Positions 11,700-23,480 are shown, counted from the first letter of the stretch. The stretch: 64,000 bases of DNA from Allygus modestus (GCA_963675035.1 OY776114.1:149423161-149487160); one strand, 5' to 3'. Notes: generated by a model not told the origin, from the letters alone. Numbers and translations are program-made.

Positions 11700-11887
11700 T
11701 TAGTGGAGTAAATACTCTAATACAGGGGCAGTCCCCTTTTAGTTTTCTAGATTTTTGGAAATACAGTTGAAGGGTGTGCTCAGCACCAAAGGACAGCAGC
11801 ATTATCACACAGCTAATAGTGACTGGCGGGGATCGATCCCAGGACCTCGCAACCGAAGTAAACCACTCTAACCACTAGCCATCCCCG
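11700..11887 (-). mobile_element. tRNA-derived SINE next to a splice donor
   Basis: On the minus strand it begins GGGGATGGCTAGTGGTTAGA, which contains an A-box-like TGGCTAGTGGTTAGA. About 30 bp later comes GGGATCGATCCC, a B-box-like motif. Spacing matches a tRNA-derived RNA polymerase III promoter. The body continues into a non-tRNA region and seems to end in ATTATTATT near 11674-11684, a simple-repeat SINE tail. The left boundary is approximate. The head starts 7 bp after the donor of the first coding exon, so its insertion left the splice donor intact. Confidence 0.6.
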
Positions 11888-11894
11888 TACTCAC

Positions 11895-12035
11895 ATGCAG
11901 AATGACGTCGCAGAACGTGCGGTTCTTGCGCATCATGTTGAGCGAGTGGAGCGTGCGCACGGGCATCTTGTCGTCCATGAACAGCAGCTCTGTGCCCGTC
12001 GGTGAAGCCTCTCCGCTGTTGCACTGCTCCCCCAT
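11895..12035 (-). CDS. IVNS1ABP: IVNS1ABP-like BTB-BACK-Kelch gene, first coding exon
   Basis: The exon spans 12067-11895. It has acceptor CCCTATGTTGCAG ending at 12068 and donor CTGCAT|GTGAGT at 11894. I place the start at ATG 12035, which has good context (GAGATGG); the upstream 32 nt would be 5'UTR. It encodes 47 residues: an acidic/Ser lead, then ELLFMDDKMP and SLNMMRKNRTFCDVILH, the first BTB strand and helix. It joins in phase 0 to VGNSELHGHR at 4851. The five exons give 257 residues: BTB about 31-147, BACK about 148-250. In vertebrates this family (IVNS1ABP/NS1BP) binds actin filaments and splicing factors, with six C-terminal Kelch repeats. The motif string from residue 35 onward is closer to that protein than to other KLHL proteins, from memory. 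The frame is open further upstream, so a start in an earlier exon is possible. Confidence 0.85.
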
Positions 12036-12213
12036 CTCGTCCCCGGTCCCGGTGACCTCCAGGTCCGCTGCAACATAGGGAACAACTTTGTGAGTCAGTG
12101 ATGACAACAATGGAGTTGTAGATTACTCCTAAAAAAATGTAAATTCAAGTGGTGACACGGTTCTGATTAAATCTAGCTTTTGGTTCATTTGGAAAAGCTC
12201 TATAGGCTGAGAA

Positions 12214-12396
12214 GATTTGGTAGATTCGGAAAAGGACAGACAGCTAGCTTATCTCAAGAGAATGAAAACAGGTGTAGCATAGGAGACACGTAAAGAAGAC
12301 ATGAGGTTTTACGCATTTACGTGTCTCCTGTGCTACAGCTGTTTTTATTCTCTTCAGATAAGCTAGCTGTCCATCCTTTTCCCAATTTACCAAATC
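12214..12396. repeat. Long imperfect hairpin (81-bp arms, 21-bp loop)
   Basis: Arms 12214-12294 and 12316-12396 are near-complementary, for example GGACAGACAGCTAGCTTATC against GATAAGCTAGCTGTCCATCC, and GGAGACACGTAAA against TTTACGTGTCTCC. It is probably a palindromic MITE or a fold-back remnant. It lies about 150 bp upstream of the first coding exon. Confidence 0.7.
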
Positions 12397-14861
12397 AAAA
12401 TTTAGTTTTTGGGATATATGAGTTTGTTAACAAATTAGTATCGAAGGGAACCAACCATAAAAATAAATGGCGTAAATGGTGTAAATTGAAAGCGGAGTCA
12501 ACCATAATTGTGGCAGTACAACATTGAACTACAGTCTCAAGTAAGATGTTAGTTGCTTGAGAATGCCTCTCAAATCAAATCAAGTAGAATATTCTTGATT
12601 GTCCTTCAAATTTGTACAAGTTATTAATAACGTCATATTACAGCAGTCTCTCACAACACTTGTCCTTTCACTGACCTGGCCAAGCACAGTCAGGGTAGCA
12701 TTTATTACTTTTAGATTCCTGAAACGGTGGGGAGAAAAGGAAAATGGCGGGGGAACCTTAACTGGTTCATCCAAACTCCTCATCACTGCTCTTTAGCTGG
12801 TTCTGTGTATTTTTTAAAATTAATCTTGGATCTCTAGACAAGAAGACGCTGTTAAGAGGCTAAAGGGTGTCAATAAGTAGAATACATTAAGAAAACGAGA
12901 GTAATTTCTATATGGTTTAGCATGAAAAATGTATGTTAGCTTCCAATTACAAATCAAAATAATACATTTTCACAATAGATTTTTCACAAATAGTCATGTA
13001 CAGTCGTGCTTACTCTGCCCTGACCAGAGGAAAAGTTTATGTTTAAAAATATGTTTTGTATGTATGAGCTGAAAGACTAAAACTGAATCAAATTTGTCAG
13101 GTAAGATAGCTGAAGAATATTATTTGTTTTATTCAGATTAGTCCTGAGGGGCTTTCCTTGTAAAATAACCTTATGATTTATTCAGGAGATACATTACTAC
13201 GATAGACATAAATGCAGAGCCTGAGTGGGATAAGTGTTTAAAAAATCTCAAACAAATCTCTCATAGTTTGTGTCTGAATACTGAATTACTGAATGAATAA
13301 TACTGTTCTTTCACAGTTACCCTAGAAAACAAACCATTATAACAGGCCCCCTATGCTATAACTGTGCAATACATATGAATACTTAAATGGGGAGTTACCC
13401 ATATAAAGAGAATAATAGAAAGAAGAAACTCTTTTACGTGTGGAAAATTGCAGTGCAGGTATGATTCCAACATTATAAATTTTCATGCGATCAGGCTTTA
13501 AAATAACAAAATTTAAGGTTGATTTATTTAAATGTAATGTGCCAAAAGAACTTAAGTAGCCATATTCTGGTCATTCAACTTCAGTCTATTTTAAACCCTG
13601 TGATAAAATGAATCCCACTAAAGTTTCGTCCAACTTGTCTGTTGACTGTTTTAGTGGGCTTGTTTTGGCTACACTGGACTTGTGGTTTACATTTTATGTT
13701 TCCTCCAACTAATCAGCCTCATTTCTCTCCAGAGTATACGATCACTACCAACATGTAGTTTAATAAAATTAAATAAATCTGCCTTAATTAATCATCTTTA
13801 AACTCTGTGATATTCATGTTTTCATGAACGTGCCACAGCCAGAACAAAGATTTTATCAGTAGACCAAGATAACAAAGTGATTAACAATTTGTACCACTTA
13901 AAAATGTTAACTTGATGGATTAACTCTCTCAGTGCTACGAAATTATATCTCATACTGTGTTTCATCCTACAAGTGCAATGGAACAATGAGCAGGTCCCTG
14001 TACAGTTTTGATTTTGTTGATTTAAATGTGCATATGTATTGACTCAGTTTTTTTATTCAGTACATCAATAATTCAATTTGATTCCCCGTAAGATGGAGAT
14101 ACAATAAATCATTCCATAGCACTTTTGGGTTGCATATTAAATGTTGTCTGATGTTTAATCTCACACAGTACATCCGCCCTCTCGGCTGTCCTAGCACTTT
14201 TCACAGGAATAAGACAATAAGTCAAAAAACGCTTCCTCTTCCCAGAAGAAAAAACATTGAAATGCCTAGCACTAAAAGGGTTAGGCTAAATGGGGAAATA
14301 ATATGTTTATAGCTTTAACATACTTGATGAGAAAGTTTCACACTGCCAGGAGGGGTAGGCCTACTTAAACTGTCAGAGAAGGAGTTTACAAAATATGTAC
14401 AAACCCGAACATGTGTGTGTGGTTGGTTGTTAAAATATTTAGCAATTGATAAATTGTTAATAGTCACGCATTGTTCGCTCGTTTTCTAAGCAATCAACGA
14501 AATTAGATGTTCATCTTACTGTAAAATTAATGAGTTTGAATTTGAGTTAAAGCCAAATGCTGCAGTGGACCTAAACTGGAAGCACTTTATGTATTTTGGG
14601 TTTGGATAGGATTTGTAAATAAAGTAACGGATGCTTTACTTCAAACGGATATTGATTTGGAAGTGCATCAAAGGGAAATGTATGCAGATAATCGAGGCCT
14701 AAATAAACAATTGGTATAGCCGCCTAGCTGAAGGAAAGCAAAACCTACAAATTTCTACTCACACATGGACTGAACGTGTACGTGTACAATAACAAATTAA
14801 CACGTAATCGTTCAAGAAATTCGGCTACAATCGCAATACACTCACGAATACATTAAAATAA
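12397..14861. other. No gene seen
   Basis: AT-rich sequence upstream of the first recognised coding exon, either a 5' intron or promoter-proximal. Open frames here are short and lack ATG-led coding character. No repeat boundary was recognised. Confidence 0.45.
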
Positions 14862-15643
14862 TACCCCCGTAGCAGCAAACCTGCGTACTCAGCGAATTTC
14901 CAATGCATATATATTTATCTTAATACCACATAAAGCCACATATCAAGTTTCATGAATATACATTCATAAATAAACGATTTATGACATTTTCCATAAGAAT
15001 AACATGGCGGCTGAGTATGCAGGTTTGCTAAAGCAAGGAACACAAAAAATGGGGTTTTATACAAATATCAATATAACTCATGTAGGTAAAGCCACATACC
15101 AAATTTCATTAATTTATTTTCATAATTAAGGGAGATAACACGTTACTTATTCTCAATAAGAATAACATGGGGCTGAGTACGCAGGTTTGCTGCTACGGGA
15201 GCCTTTGGTAAAAAATTGTTTTTTTGAGAAAATATCAATGGTCCACAACCAGATGAAGCCGTATACCAAGTTTCGTCAGTATACAAATAAGCGAGATAAA
15301 CAATTTTTATTTTCCTCCATAACATAACATAACATTAGACAACGTACTGTGTTTAGCACTTTCAATATCTCGGTAACCAATTGACGTAGAGGAATGATCA
15401 AAATACCAAATTGTGTGTTTTTTTAAGCTGAATCCAATAGGAAAAACTAAAATTTGACTATTTCCAAAATTATATGTAAAAAATTCGAAAAACCCATTTT
15501 TGGGGTACAAAACCCCCCCAAAATACCCCTATGGATAGAGCGATCTGGCTGGTTTTCGAACTTGAAGTCATAAATGTTGCTTTACACGTTTATACCAAAT
15601 TTCATCAAAATCGGATAATTTTTACGAGAGTTATCGTGCTCAC

Positions 15644-15724
<81 letters not shown>

Positions 15725-15851
15725 CAGTTTCAAACGAATGGTGTTTTTGGGGTCTGGGGACCTCAAAACGAAAAGTTATGATGGTCCCGGGCCTAGGTCT
15801 TACCATGCCGACTACGGTAATAGCTTCTTCCCTATAGGGGAAATTCGCTAA
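14862..15851 (+). mobile_element. Helentron/HINE-like element
   Basis: It starts TACCCCCGTAGCAGCAAACC and ends GGGGAAATTCGCTAA. Internal inverted copies of the terminal stem-loop block occur near 15010 and 15172. The block around 15341-15400 (AACGTACTGTGTTTAGCACT) is shared with the copies at 6951, 21828, 23481, 25441 and 35966. Length 990 bp. A (CA)n(TA)n tract lies near its right end. Confidence 0.75.
15646..15724. repeat. (CA)n(TA)n microsatellite inside the HINE
   Basis: About 59 bp of CA followed by 20 bp of TA. The same position in other copies carries (TG)n, (TA)n or nearly nothing, so length varies between copies. It creates meaningless Thr-His or Val-Cys open frames. Confidence 0.95.
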
Positions 15852-16121
15852 AAGGAGTATTATGGACAAAATCTCAAAATACATAAGCACAGTTTATTTA
15901 CATGAATATCATGAGTAATAAACAATAGAAATACAGTGTTTAAACGTAGCAGTGATAGTGTAATAGACGCGCAACTGCGTCCGACCATGAACCACGTTCA
16001 GAGAGTTGGGAGAGTTTCGTCACGGAAATGTGATGTCGTGATTCACAACGCAATACAGTAGTCACACGGCCGCGTTGTTGTATTATTTATCACCCGTAAA
16101 CAAACTGTGTTCATTGAACAA

Positions 16122-17430
16122 GTTTCTTCACTTGTACCCGAATTGTATCGCCGACCCGTTCGTTTAGCTATGTCCCAGGATGTTCTCTACATTCGTCAGT
16201 TTCTTCACTTGTACCCGAATTGTATCGCCGACCCGTTCGTTTAGCTATGTCCCAGGATGTTCTCTACATTCGTCAGTTTCTTCACTTGTACCCGAATTGT
16301 ATCGCCGACCCGTTCGTTTAGCTATGGCCCAGGATGTTCTCTACATTCGTCAGTTTCTTCACTTGTACCCGAATTGTATCGCCGACCCGTTCGTTAAGCT
16401 ATGTCCCAGGATGTTCTCTACATTCGTCAGTTTCTTCACTTGTACCCGAATTGTATCGCCGACCCGTTCGTTAAGCTATGGCCCAGGATGTTCTCTACAT
16501 TCGTCAGTTTCTTCACTTGTACCCGAATTGTATCGCCGACCCGTTCGTTAAGCTATGTCCCAGGATGTTCTCTACATTCGTCAGTTTCTTCACTTGTACC
16601 CGAATTGTATCGCCGACCCGTTCGTTTAGCTATGGCCCAGGATGTTCTCTACATTCGTCAGTTTCTTCACTTGTACCCGAATTGTATCGCCGACCCGTTC
16701 GTTAAGCTATGTCCCAGGATGTTCTCTACATTCGTCAGTTTCTTCACTTGTACCCGAATTGTATCGCCGACCCGTTCGTTAAGCTATGGCCCAGGATGTT
16801 CTCTACATTCGTCAGTTTCTTCACTTGTACCCGAATTGTATCGCCGACCCGTTCGTTTAGCTATGTCCCAGGATGTTCTCTACATTCGTCAGTTTCTTCA
16901 CTTGTACCCGAATTGTATCGCCGACCCGTTCGTTTAGCTATGGCCCAGGATGTTCTCTACATTCGTCAGTTTCTTCACTTGTACCCGAATTGTATCGCCG
17001 ACCCGTTCGTTAAGCTATGTCCCAGGATGTTCTCTACATTCGTCAGTTTCTTCACTTGTACCCGAATTGTATCGCCGACCCGTTCGTTAAGCTATGGCCC
17101 AGGATGTTCTCTACATTCGTCAGTTTCTTCACTTGTACCCGAATTGTATCGCCGACCCGTTCGTTTAGCTATGTCCCAGGATGTTCTCTACATTCGTCAG
17201 TTTCTTCACTTGTACCCGACTTGTATCGCCGACCCGTTCGTTTAGCTATGGCCCAGGATGTTCTCTACATTCGTCAGTTTCTTCACTTGTACCCGAATTG
17301 TATCGCCGACCCGTTCGTTTAGCTATGGCCCAGGATGTTCTCTACATTCGTCAGTTTCTTCACTTGTACCCGAATTGTATCGCCGACCCGTTCGTTAAGC
17401 TATGGCCCAGGATGTTCTCTACATTCGTCA
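16122..17430. repeat. 77-bp tandem repeat, exactly 17 units
   Basis: 17 x 77 bp = 1309 bp, beginning GTTTCTTCACTTGTACCCGA and ending ACATTCGTCA. Two sites vary: CGTTTAGC or CGTTAAGC, and CTATGTCCC or CTATGGCCC. The four-unit order (T,G),(A,T),(A,G),(T,T) occurs at units 7-10 and again at 11-14, a 308-bp higher-order repeat. Because 77 is not a multiple of 3, the apparent 100-178-residue frames shift each unit and are not coding evidence. Confidence 0.95.
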
Positions 17431-17819
17431 GTTAATTATTTCACTGCATTTATATACCTACGACGAACAGTATGGCATATTTAATTAATGAACAGGAAGA
17501 TCACGTTTCGGAATTAGGTCGCATGTTTTTCGTTGCACATTTCGAAGTTTTAGATTTTTACAATAGTAAATTAATTCATACAAATCTTCGTTAAAAATAT
17601 GTAATGTAATTTGTATGAATAACGGCTTTACAAAATGCAAATCAACAGAACGACACGATATTGACAGTGGTTTACTGTTCCAATGATGCTAATTATTCCG
17701 ACATTTAAACGCAACAATCATTGAAGAATTATATATTAAATCAAGTTTGTTGTCAACAAATAAATTGAAGACAAAAACATAGAATCAAGATGAACACGAA
17801 ATACGAAAAAGTAAGACGG

Positions 17820-17990
17820 AGCCTACCTGAGACAGGTCTGGACCGCCTAGGCCAGGTGATAACCGGTAAATGTCAGCTGTTATCTGTTATCACATCAAGG
17901 CCGAACTGACGCTCCTCCCACCACCAGACATCCTAGCCGCGCCGGCGCCGCCGACGATGGTCGGTGGCAGCGCGCTTTATCTTTATTGGG
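17820..17990 (-). promoter_or_regulatory. CpG-rich patch, possible promoter / 5'UTR exon
   Basis: A GC-rich island in AT-rich surroundings, with GCGCCGGCGCCGCC-type runs near 17939-17955. On the minus strand it ends in a donor-like CTGTCTCAG|GTAGGC (exon end 17827). It could be the non-coding first exon of the IVNS1ABP-like gene, whose first recognised exon starts at 12067 with an acceptor. It contains ATCTGTTATCAC, also found at 27457-27468. This is inference only. Confidence 0.25.
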
Positions 17991-18183
17991 CATGTATTAA
18001 ATAAACGGTATCAGAAAACTGACACATACTTTCTCCCTTTTAGCCAAACTTAAATGACAAAAATATTTGTTATTTACTAAATATAGAATATGAAGTATAG
18101 ATAAATGTACAGAAAATTGTCTAAAATAGTTGTTTTCAGAAATATCCACCCAAATTGCTTTTTTGGAGGCACTATAGAGTCCG

Positions 18184-18871
18184 TTGCTACACACAGTAGT
18201 TTTGAGAGGGGAAATGCCCCCTTGCCCCCCCCCCAGGGTTTAATAGCAACACATTTCGAACATCATCTGTTGGTCAATGCTAACTTGACCTGCATATCAA
18301 ATGAAATTGATCAGTAAATAAGAGAGAAATAGTTATTTTTGTATTCCCCATAAGAATAACATTGGACAACGTACTGTGTTTACCGCTAAATGAAAATTTC
18401 AATTTTCTCCGCAACTAGCAATCGTAGAATAGTAATTTAAAATACTAATTTATTTAGTTTTTTGAGCTCCTTTTAATGGTGAATAGTAATCTTTTTTAAC
18501 ATTTATGATTTTTTATGAAAAATCCAAAAAACTGAATTTTTGATGTTTTAAGTCCTGTAATTTCTGAACCCGCATTTTTCCAGAAATGCGGGTGGTGTCA
18601 TTTTTTTGGAAACCTAAAGTTCTACAAACCACGAAAGTTTAATCAAAATCGTTAGAGCCGTTTTTGAGAAATTTGGATTTTTCATGTTTTTTGGCGGTTA
18701 TTGGGGGATAATTACCCTTAAAAATCAAAAATTCCAAAAAATGAAAAAAACACCTGGAGATATCGTGGATTAGTACCTACATACCAAATTTCATAAAAAT
18801 CGGCCCATAGGTTAGGGCTCTAGCTCTGTACACATCCACACAGACACACACACACACACACACACACACGG

Positions 18872-18902
<31 letters not shown>

Positions 18903-19036
18903 GACATCACGTAAAAACCACTTTTTTGGGTTCAGGGAGCACCAAAACGAATATTTCCACTAACAACTCAAATTCGAAAATTTTTACGATAACAATACTT
19001 TCTCCATACACTATGTATAGGGGGAGAAAGTAAAAA
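18184..19036. repeat. Diverged repeat related to the HINE group, with CA microsatellite
   Basis: It contains CCCCATAAGAATAACATTGG and ACAACGTACTGTGTTTA, as in the HINE core, then a (CA)n run at 18845-18897. Its left part (18184-18300) and core match 56899-57570. The right terminus, near TATAGGGGGAGAAAGT, differs from the TTCGCTAA end, so it is a related but distinct family. A stray CCCTCGTCGCAGCAAACCT block at about 19101 is probably another remnant. Confidence 0.5.
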
Positions 19037-20559
19037 TCATGCGGGAAACATTTGATTCTATTCACACCAGATTCAATGGGCCGGAATCTGTGTTACGTAA
19101 ACCCTCGTCGCAGCAAACCTACATACGCAGCGATTGCTTGTAAATTTACTAAGAAAGTGATTAAATCTCCTACTGAGACGCAGCATTCGGTTTTAAGAAA
19201 GTTTCTAGACTTTTGGCAACAGGTGACAGATAGGAAGAAGGCAATAAAACTTGATATTTGTAACAAAATATTTTGTCCAAATATCAAGAATTAAAAACCT
19301 GCGTATGCAAATGTCTGTAGATTAACCCAAGATGCAGCCACTTGTCAATTGTGTAACCAGATCTATTCCTCGAGAAGAGAGGTTTAACATGTTAGACTAA
19401 TTATTCTCAAAATAATACGAATACGAGTACTGTATTATTTTAAGCACTTAATGTTATTATACTTAATAACGAAACAGAATCACTGCGAGAAGGGTATTTC
19501 CGAGTAGGTGTAGACCTTGGCCGAGAAATACAAGGAAAAGAGAATCTAATCAAAATACAATAAATTTTCAATTAAACTACCGGTACTGTCAAAGTGCGCT
19601 GATAACAATTAGTATGTGAGTAATTGGCGCAGCTGTAAACAGGAAAGCGCACATGCCAAGGGACGGTGTCAGATCGCGCGACAACCAATTTGGCCTGAGT
19701 CTGGGTTTGTTTTTTTTCTTTTCTGACGTATTTTCTTATCTCGCCCTCGGGTCTGTCCAAAAGGAACCACCATTGAATACACTCTGTATATTCAATGGTT
19801 CCACCAAGAGACGGTATTGCTGGTGTTGGAAACCAAAACGTCCAACAAACAATTATTCGCGAGCCGATAATTTGCTCTAAAAAACGCCAACTGAAATAAA
19901 TCAAATAGACATTTTTTGTGTGCAGGATTCAGAAAGAAATCGTACCATCGTAACTCATTTAATTTTTGAGCTCCACGACTGTGGTCTAGATAGTTATTTA
20001 CAAAATATTCAGGTTGTGACATTAAACCGTTCATGTCATTCGATAACATCATCTAGACCCTGCTTGTTTGTTTTGTACAGCATCTATAACATTGACGGAT
20101 GTTTGTTTGGGGAAATCGCGACCGCGATAGATTATAACTGGGCCAAACAACAACTCCCGTATCTACAAACAAGTTCCGTCCACTCAATAATAAGCTGTGT
20201 TTACTGGCCTTAAAATATGCTTTCATCCGTGTAAACGTAAACAAGATTAAACGTGGCACATTAACATATATTATAGGTGCGTGTTTATTTAAATCACATG
20301 TCGTTATGGTTTATTTGTTGCCTACTACTGAGTGCGTAGTAGATAATCTAAAAATGTTCAAAGACGTAGCATTTTCAGAAATCTGTTTCGCACCCAATAG
20401 AAATAAAATATGTTGAACATAATCCTAAAACAGTATTTTAACTTTTTTTGCTTTTAGGATTTAATAATTGTAATAACCTATTAATCATGTTTCTTCTGTT
20501 AGAAAAACTGAGAGAGAATATCTGAAGAGACGGTTCTGAGGTACTTTGTCACCCTGAGC
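19037..20559. other. No gene seen
   Basis: AT-rich intergenic or intronic sequence. It holds a small hairpin at about 19771-19801 (CCATTGAATACA with TGTATATTCAATGG). The short open frames are not convincing. Confidence 0.45.
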
Positions 20560-21060
20560 GGCGGCCTCGGTTGAATTACCAAGGTATTGTATGGCAGGAG
20601 TGCGCATCTCGCTTTGCCTCTCTCGGTCTCAAGATCGCCTTTAAATCACTATCTTTCACGAGAATACAAACAGCTGTAGCATAACTTGAAACCCCGAGTA
20701 TCAACTTAGAATTCCCAATGAAAATACTGTATAACGCAGTACAAATCTCATATTCTTAACCAAAGCGTGTGACGAATGCGAACGACCTTGTTTGAGGTCG
20801 ACTATCTATCGGCAAGTGAGGACAGTGAGGACGCGAGGACTGAGGAGGAGAGGACGAGGAGGTAATGGGCGGGGGGGCACGGCGGACGGCGTACACTCGT
20901 ACAGGCAGGGAATCTATTGCCAACACAATAGCGAATAGATTACCTGCCGCGTCACAGGTATCGACAGCCGATACTATATGATATGAAAGTGACTTCCTGC
21001 CAGGCAGCGCACGACATCCACGGAACATTACCGGCAGAGGCCAAGGGCGGAGGTTGACAG
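20560..21060. promoter_or_regulatory. GC-rich patch with purine-rich strand asymmetry
   Basis: GC- and CpG-rich relative to its flanks, with a GAGGA/GGACGAGG-type purine run at 20818-20870 on the plus strand. A minus-strand frame (21148-20756) is open through it but starts in AT-rich flank and has low-complexity Pro/Ser composition. It could be a promoter or enhancer; function is unknown. Confidence 0.2.
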
Positions 21061-21827
21061 ATCTTATCGAACAAACATGTAACTGACCTACACTGAAAAC
21101 CAAACCAATTGTATAATTTGTTAACTCCTCATGTTGCCACAGTAACAAATTACTTAACCAAGGGATGCGAAGATTATTGACTTGTAATATTTATAAAACT
21201 GAAGAAAGATCCTTTATAAAACTGATTGTGAGAGTTCCACGACCATGTTCCACGACGATGTTTCGATTGACATTGGCGATAAGATGATTTAAATGTAAAA
21301 CTAATAACTTTGTATATTATTTTACACAGAGCCATTATAAAGTCTGACTGTAAATACCATATTAAATATATAATATTGAATTAATAGGTTAGGGAGGTCT
21401 CAGTGGCAAAAACATCAAATTTTATAATGTAATAACCGTTAATTTTCGATAAATCCTCTTGTTTCATTTTTAGCCCCAAATATTTTCTTCGGAGAGTTAA
21501 TATGGTAGACACCACACATTACACAATTGGCTCTCATTTATTATTAATCAAAAGGTAGCAAGGGGATGTTCTACCTGGGGAACTGTGCCTTTACCCTTGA
21601 CATCAACTGTACATATTAGTACATGATCCGGACAAGATATTGGTAGCAACTCAAATCCCGCTGCCAGGCACACGTTCACTTGTCATTACCGTACTTCAAC
21701 GGTTAATTAATTATCTTTGATAATGTTTTATGTTCAACGTAAACCATCCAAACCATCAGTAACGTTCAGCAACAAAAGAATAAAATAAAATAAATGTTTA
21801 TACAAATATGATTTCTGATTTCTCATT
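21061..21827. other. No gene seen
   Basis: AT-rich. No feature was recognised. Confidence 0.45.
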
Positions 21828-21923
21828 TTAGAGAATTTCCCCTATAGGGAAGAAGCTATTACCGTAGTCGGCATGGTAAGACTTAGGCCCGGGACCATGA
21901 TAACTTTTCGTTTTGAGGTCCCC

Positions 21924-21962
<39 letters not shown>

Positions 21963-22765
21963 GTGTGTGTGTTGTGTGTGTGTGTGAGCACGATAACTCT
22001 CGTAAAAATAATCCGATTTTGACGAAATTTGGTGTGTAAAGCAGCATTTATGACTAAGTTCTATCTAAAACCAGACAGACCGACCTATCCGAAGGAGTAT
22101 TTTGGGAGGGTTTTGTACCCCAAAAATGGATTTTTAGAGTTTTATACATATAATTTTTGAAAAATTCAAATTTTTCCATTGGAATCAGCTTAAAAGGACG
22201 CACAATTTGGTGTATTGATAATTGATCTACGTCAAATGGTTAAAGAGATATTGAAAGTGCTGAACACAGAACGTTGTCCAATGTTATTCTTATGGAGAAT
22301 AAGACAAATTGTATATCTCGCCTATTTATCAACTTATCCTGATGAAACTTGGTATGTTGCTTCATATCGTTGTGGTCTATTGTTATTTGCACTAAACATT
22401 TTTGCCTATAGTTCCCGTAGCAGAAAACCTGCGTACTCAGCCCTCATGTTATTCTTATGGAGAATAAGTAACGTGTTATCTCTCTTAATTATGAACATAA
22501 ATTAATACAATTTGGTATGTGGCTTTACCTACTTGAGTTATATTTATATTTGTATAAAACTCCATTTGTTGTGTTCCTTGCCTCAGCAAACTTGCATACT
22601 CAGCCGCCACGTTATTCTTTTGGAGAATAATTAAAATGTCATAAATTGTTTATGAATGTATATTGATGAAACTTGTTATGTGGCTTTATGTGGTGTTAAG
22701 ATACATATATATATATATATGCATTGGAAATTCGCTGAATTCACAGGTTTGCTGCTACAGGGGTA
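21828..22765 (-). mobile_element. Helentron/HINE-like element
   Basis: Read left to right it runs from TTAGAGAATTTCCCCTATAG to GCTGCTACAGGGGTA. It contains a (TG)n tract at 21926-21986, the core TGTCCAATGTTATTCTTATG, and internal GCAAACCTGC-type blocks. 938 bp, in reverse orientation to the copies that start TACCCCC. Confidence 0.75.
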
Positions 22766-23480
22766 TTTCTAAATCTGGTTGTTTAAATGAATACTGAATG
22801 GCTCCTTAGACTCGCAGAAGCTCCGTAGAAGTTACGACTGCCACAGCTGAGGTTAGTTGTAATAAGGCACTCGAGTAGCTTTAATATAATGCTGCGCGTC
22901 TTATGTTTTAGATCGTGTCGAACAGTAGACATGGGAACTGCCTGAGTGTGCGAGTAGCTGCCAAAGCAAATACGTAAAACAACGTCAACACGTGTGGCCA
23001 TGGCGCTGCTCATCGCGCCTGCTATACAAACCCGAACACCTCAGTGCGCACAACCGTGCCAATTGGAGGTATTATTGTGATCATATTTTTTAATTACAGT
23101 ACTTAGTTTTCGTTCGACTTGGGCGAATAAAAAAATAATAATTTGACTTATCCGCAGTTATATTAGTTTTGAGAGCTGTTGACAGACATTTGCATGTATA
23201 AAATCATGAAAGATTTTTAAGGAAACCCCATCAAAGTCCTGCTATTCATGTTAAACGATTAATTATTAAATGAAAAAGTATGATCGTCTAGTTATGAACA
23301 ATAAAATAACTAACCCGATTTGTATTATATACGACAGAACATTATAAATGGCCAACGAATAAATTATGTTAAAGTAGAAACCGTAACAAGGTGTCCTGTA
23401 TAAAACAACGGGACATACTTCACGTCTCGCCATAATAACCTGTATTCAAAAGTATATATTTTTCATTAACATTTTATAAA
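22766..23480. other. No gene seen
   Basis: Interspersed sequence between two HINE copies. The mildly GC-richer part (22800-23050) has no splice-supported coding frame. Confidence 0.4.

Noticed and set aside
11821..11887. Functional tRNA gene
   Set aside because: The A/B-box-like motifs are present but the acceptor stem and anticodon arm do not pair convincingly; it continues into a SINE body.
15531..15890. Open frames on both strands over the CA/TA tract
   Set aside because: They are translations of a microsatellite and transposon end (Thr-His, Val-Cys runs).
16180..17435. Long overlapping plus frames over the 77-bp array (up to 178 codons)
   Set aside because: They arise from the tandem repeat; the register shifts every unit and no unique coding sequence flanks them.
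20756..21148. 130-residue minus frame
   Set aside because: Low-complexity Pro/Ser composition over a purine-rich patch, and no motif.
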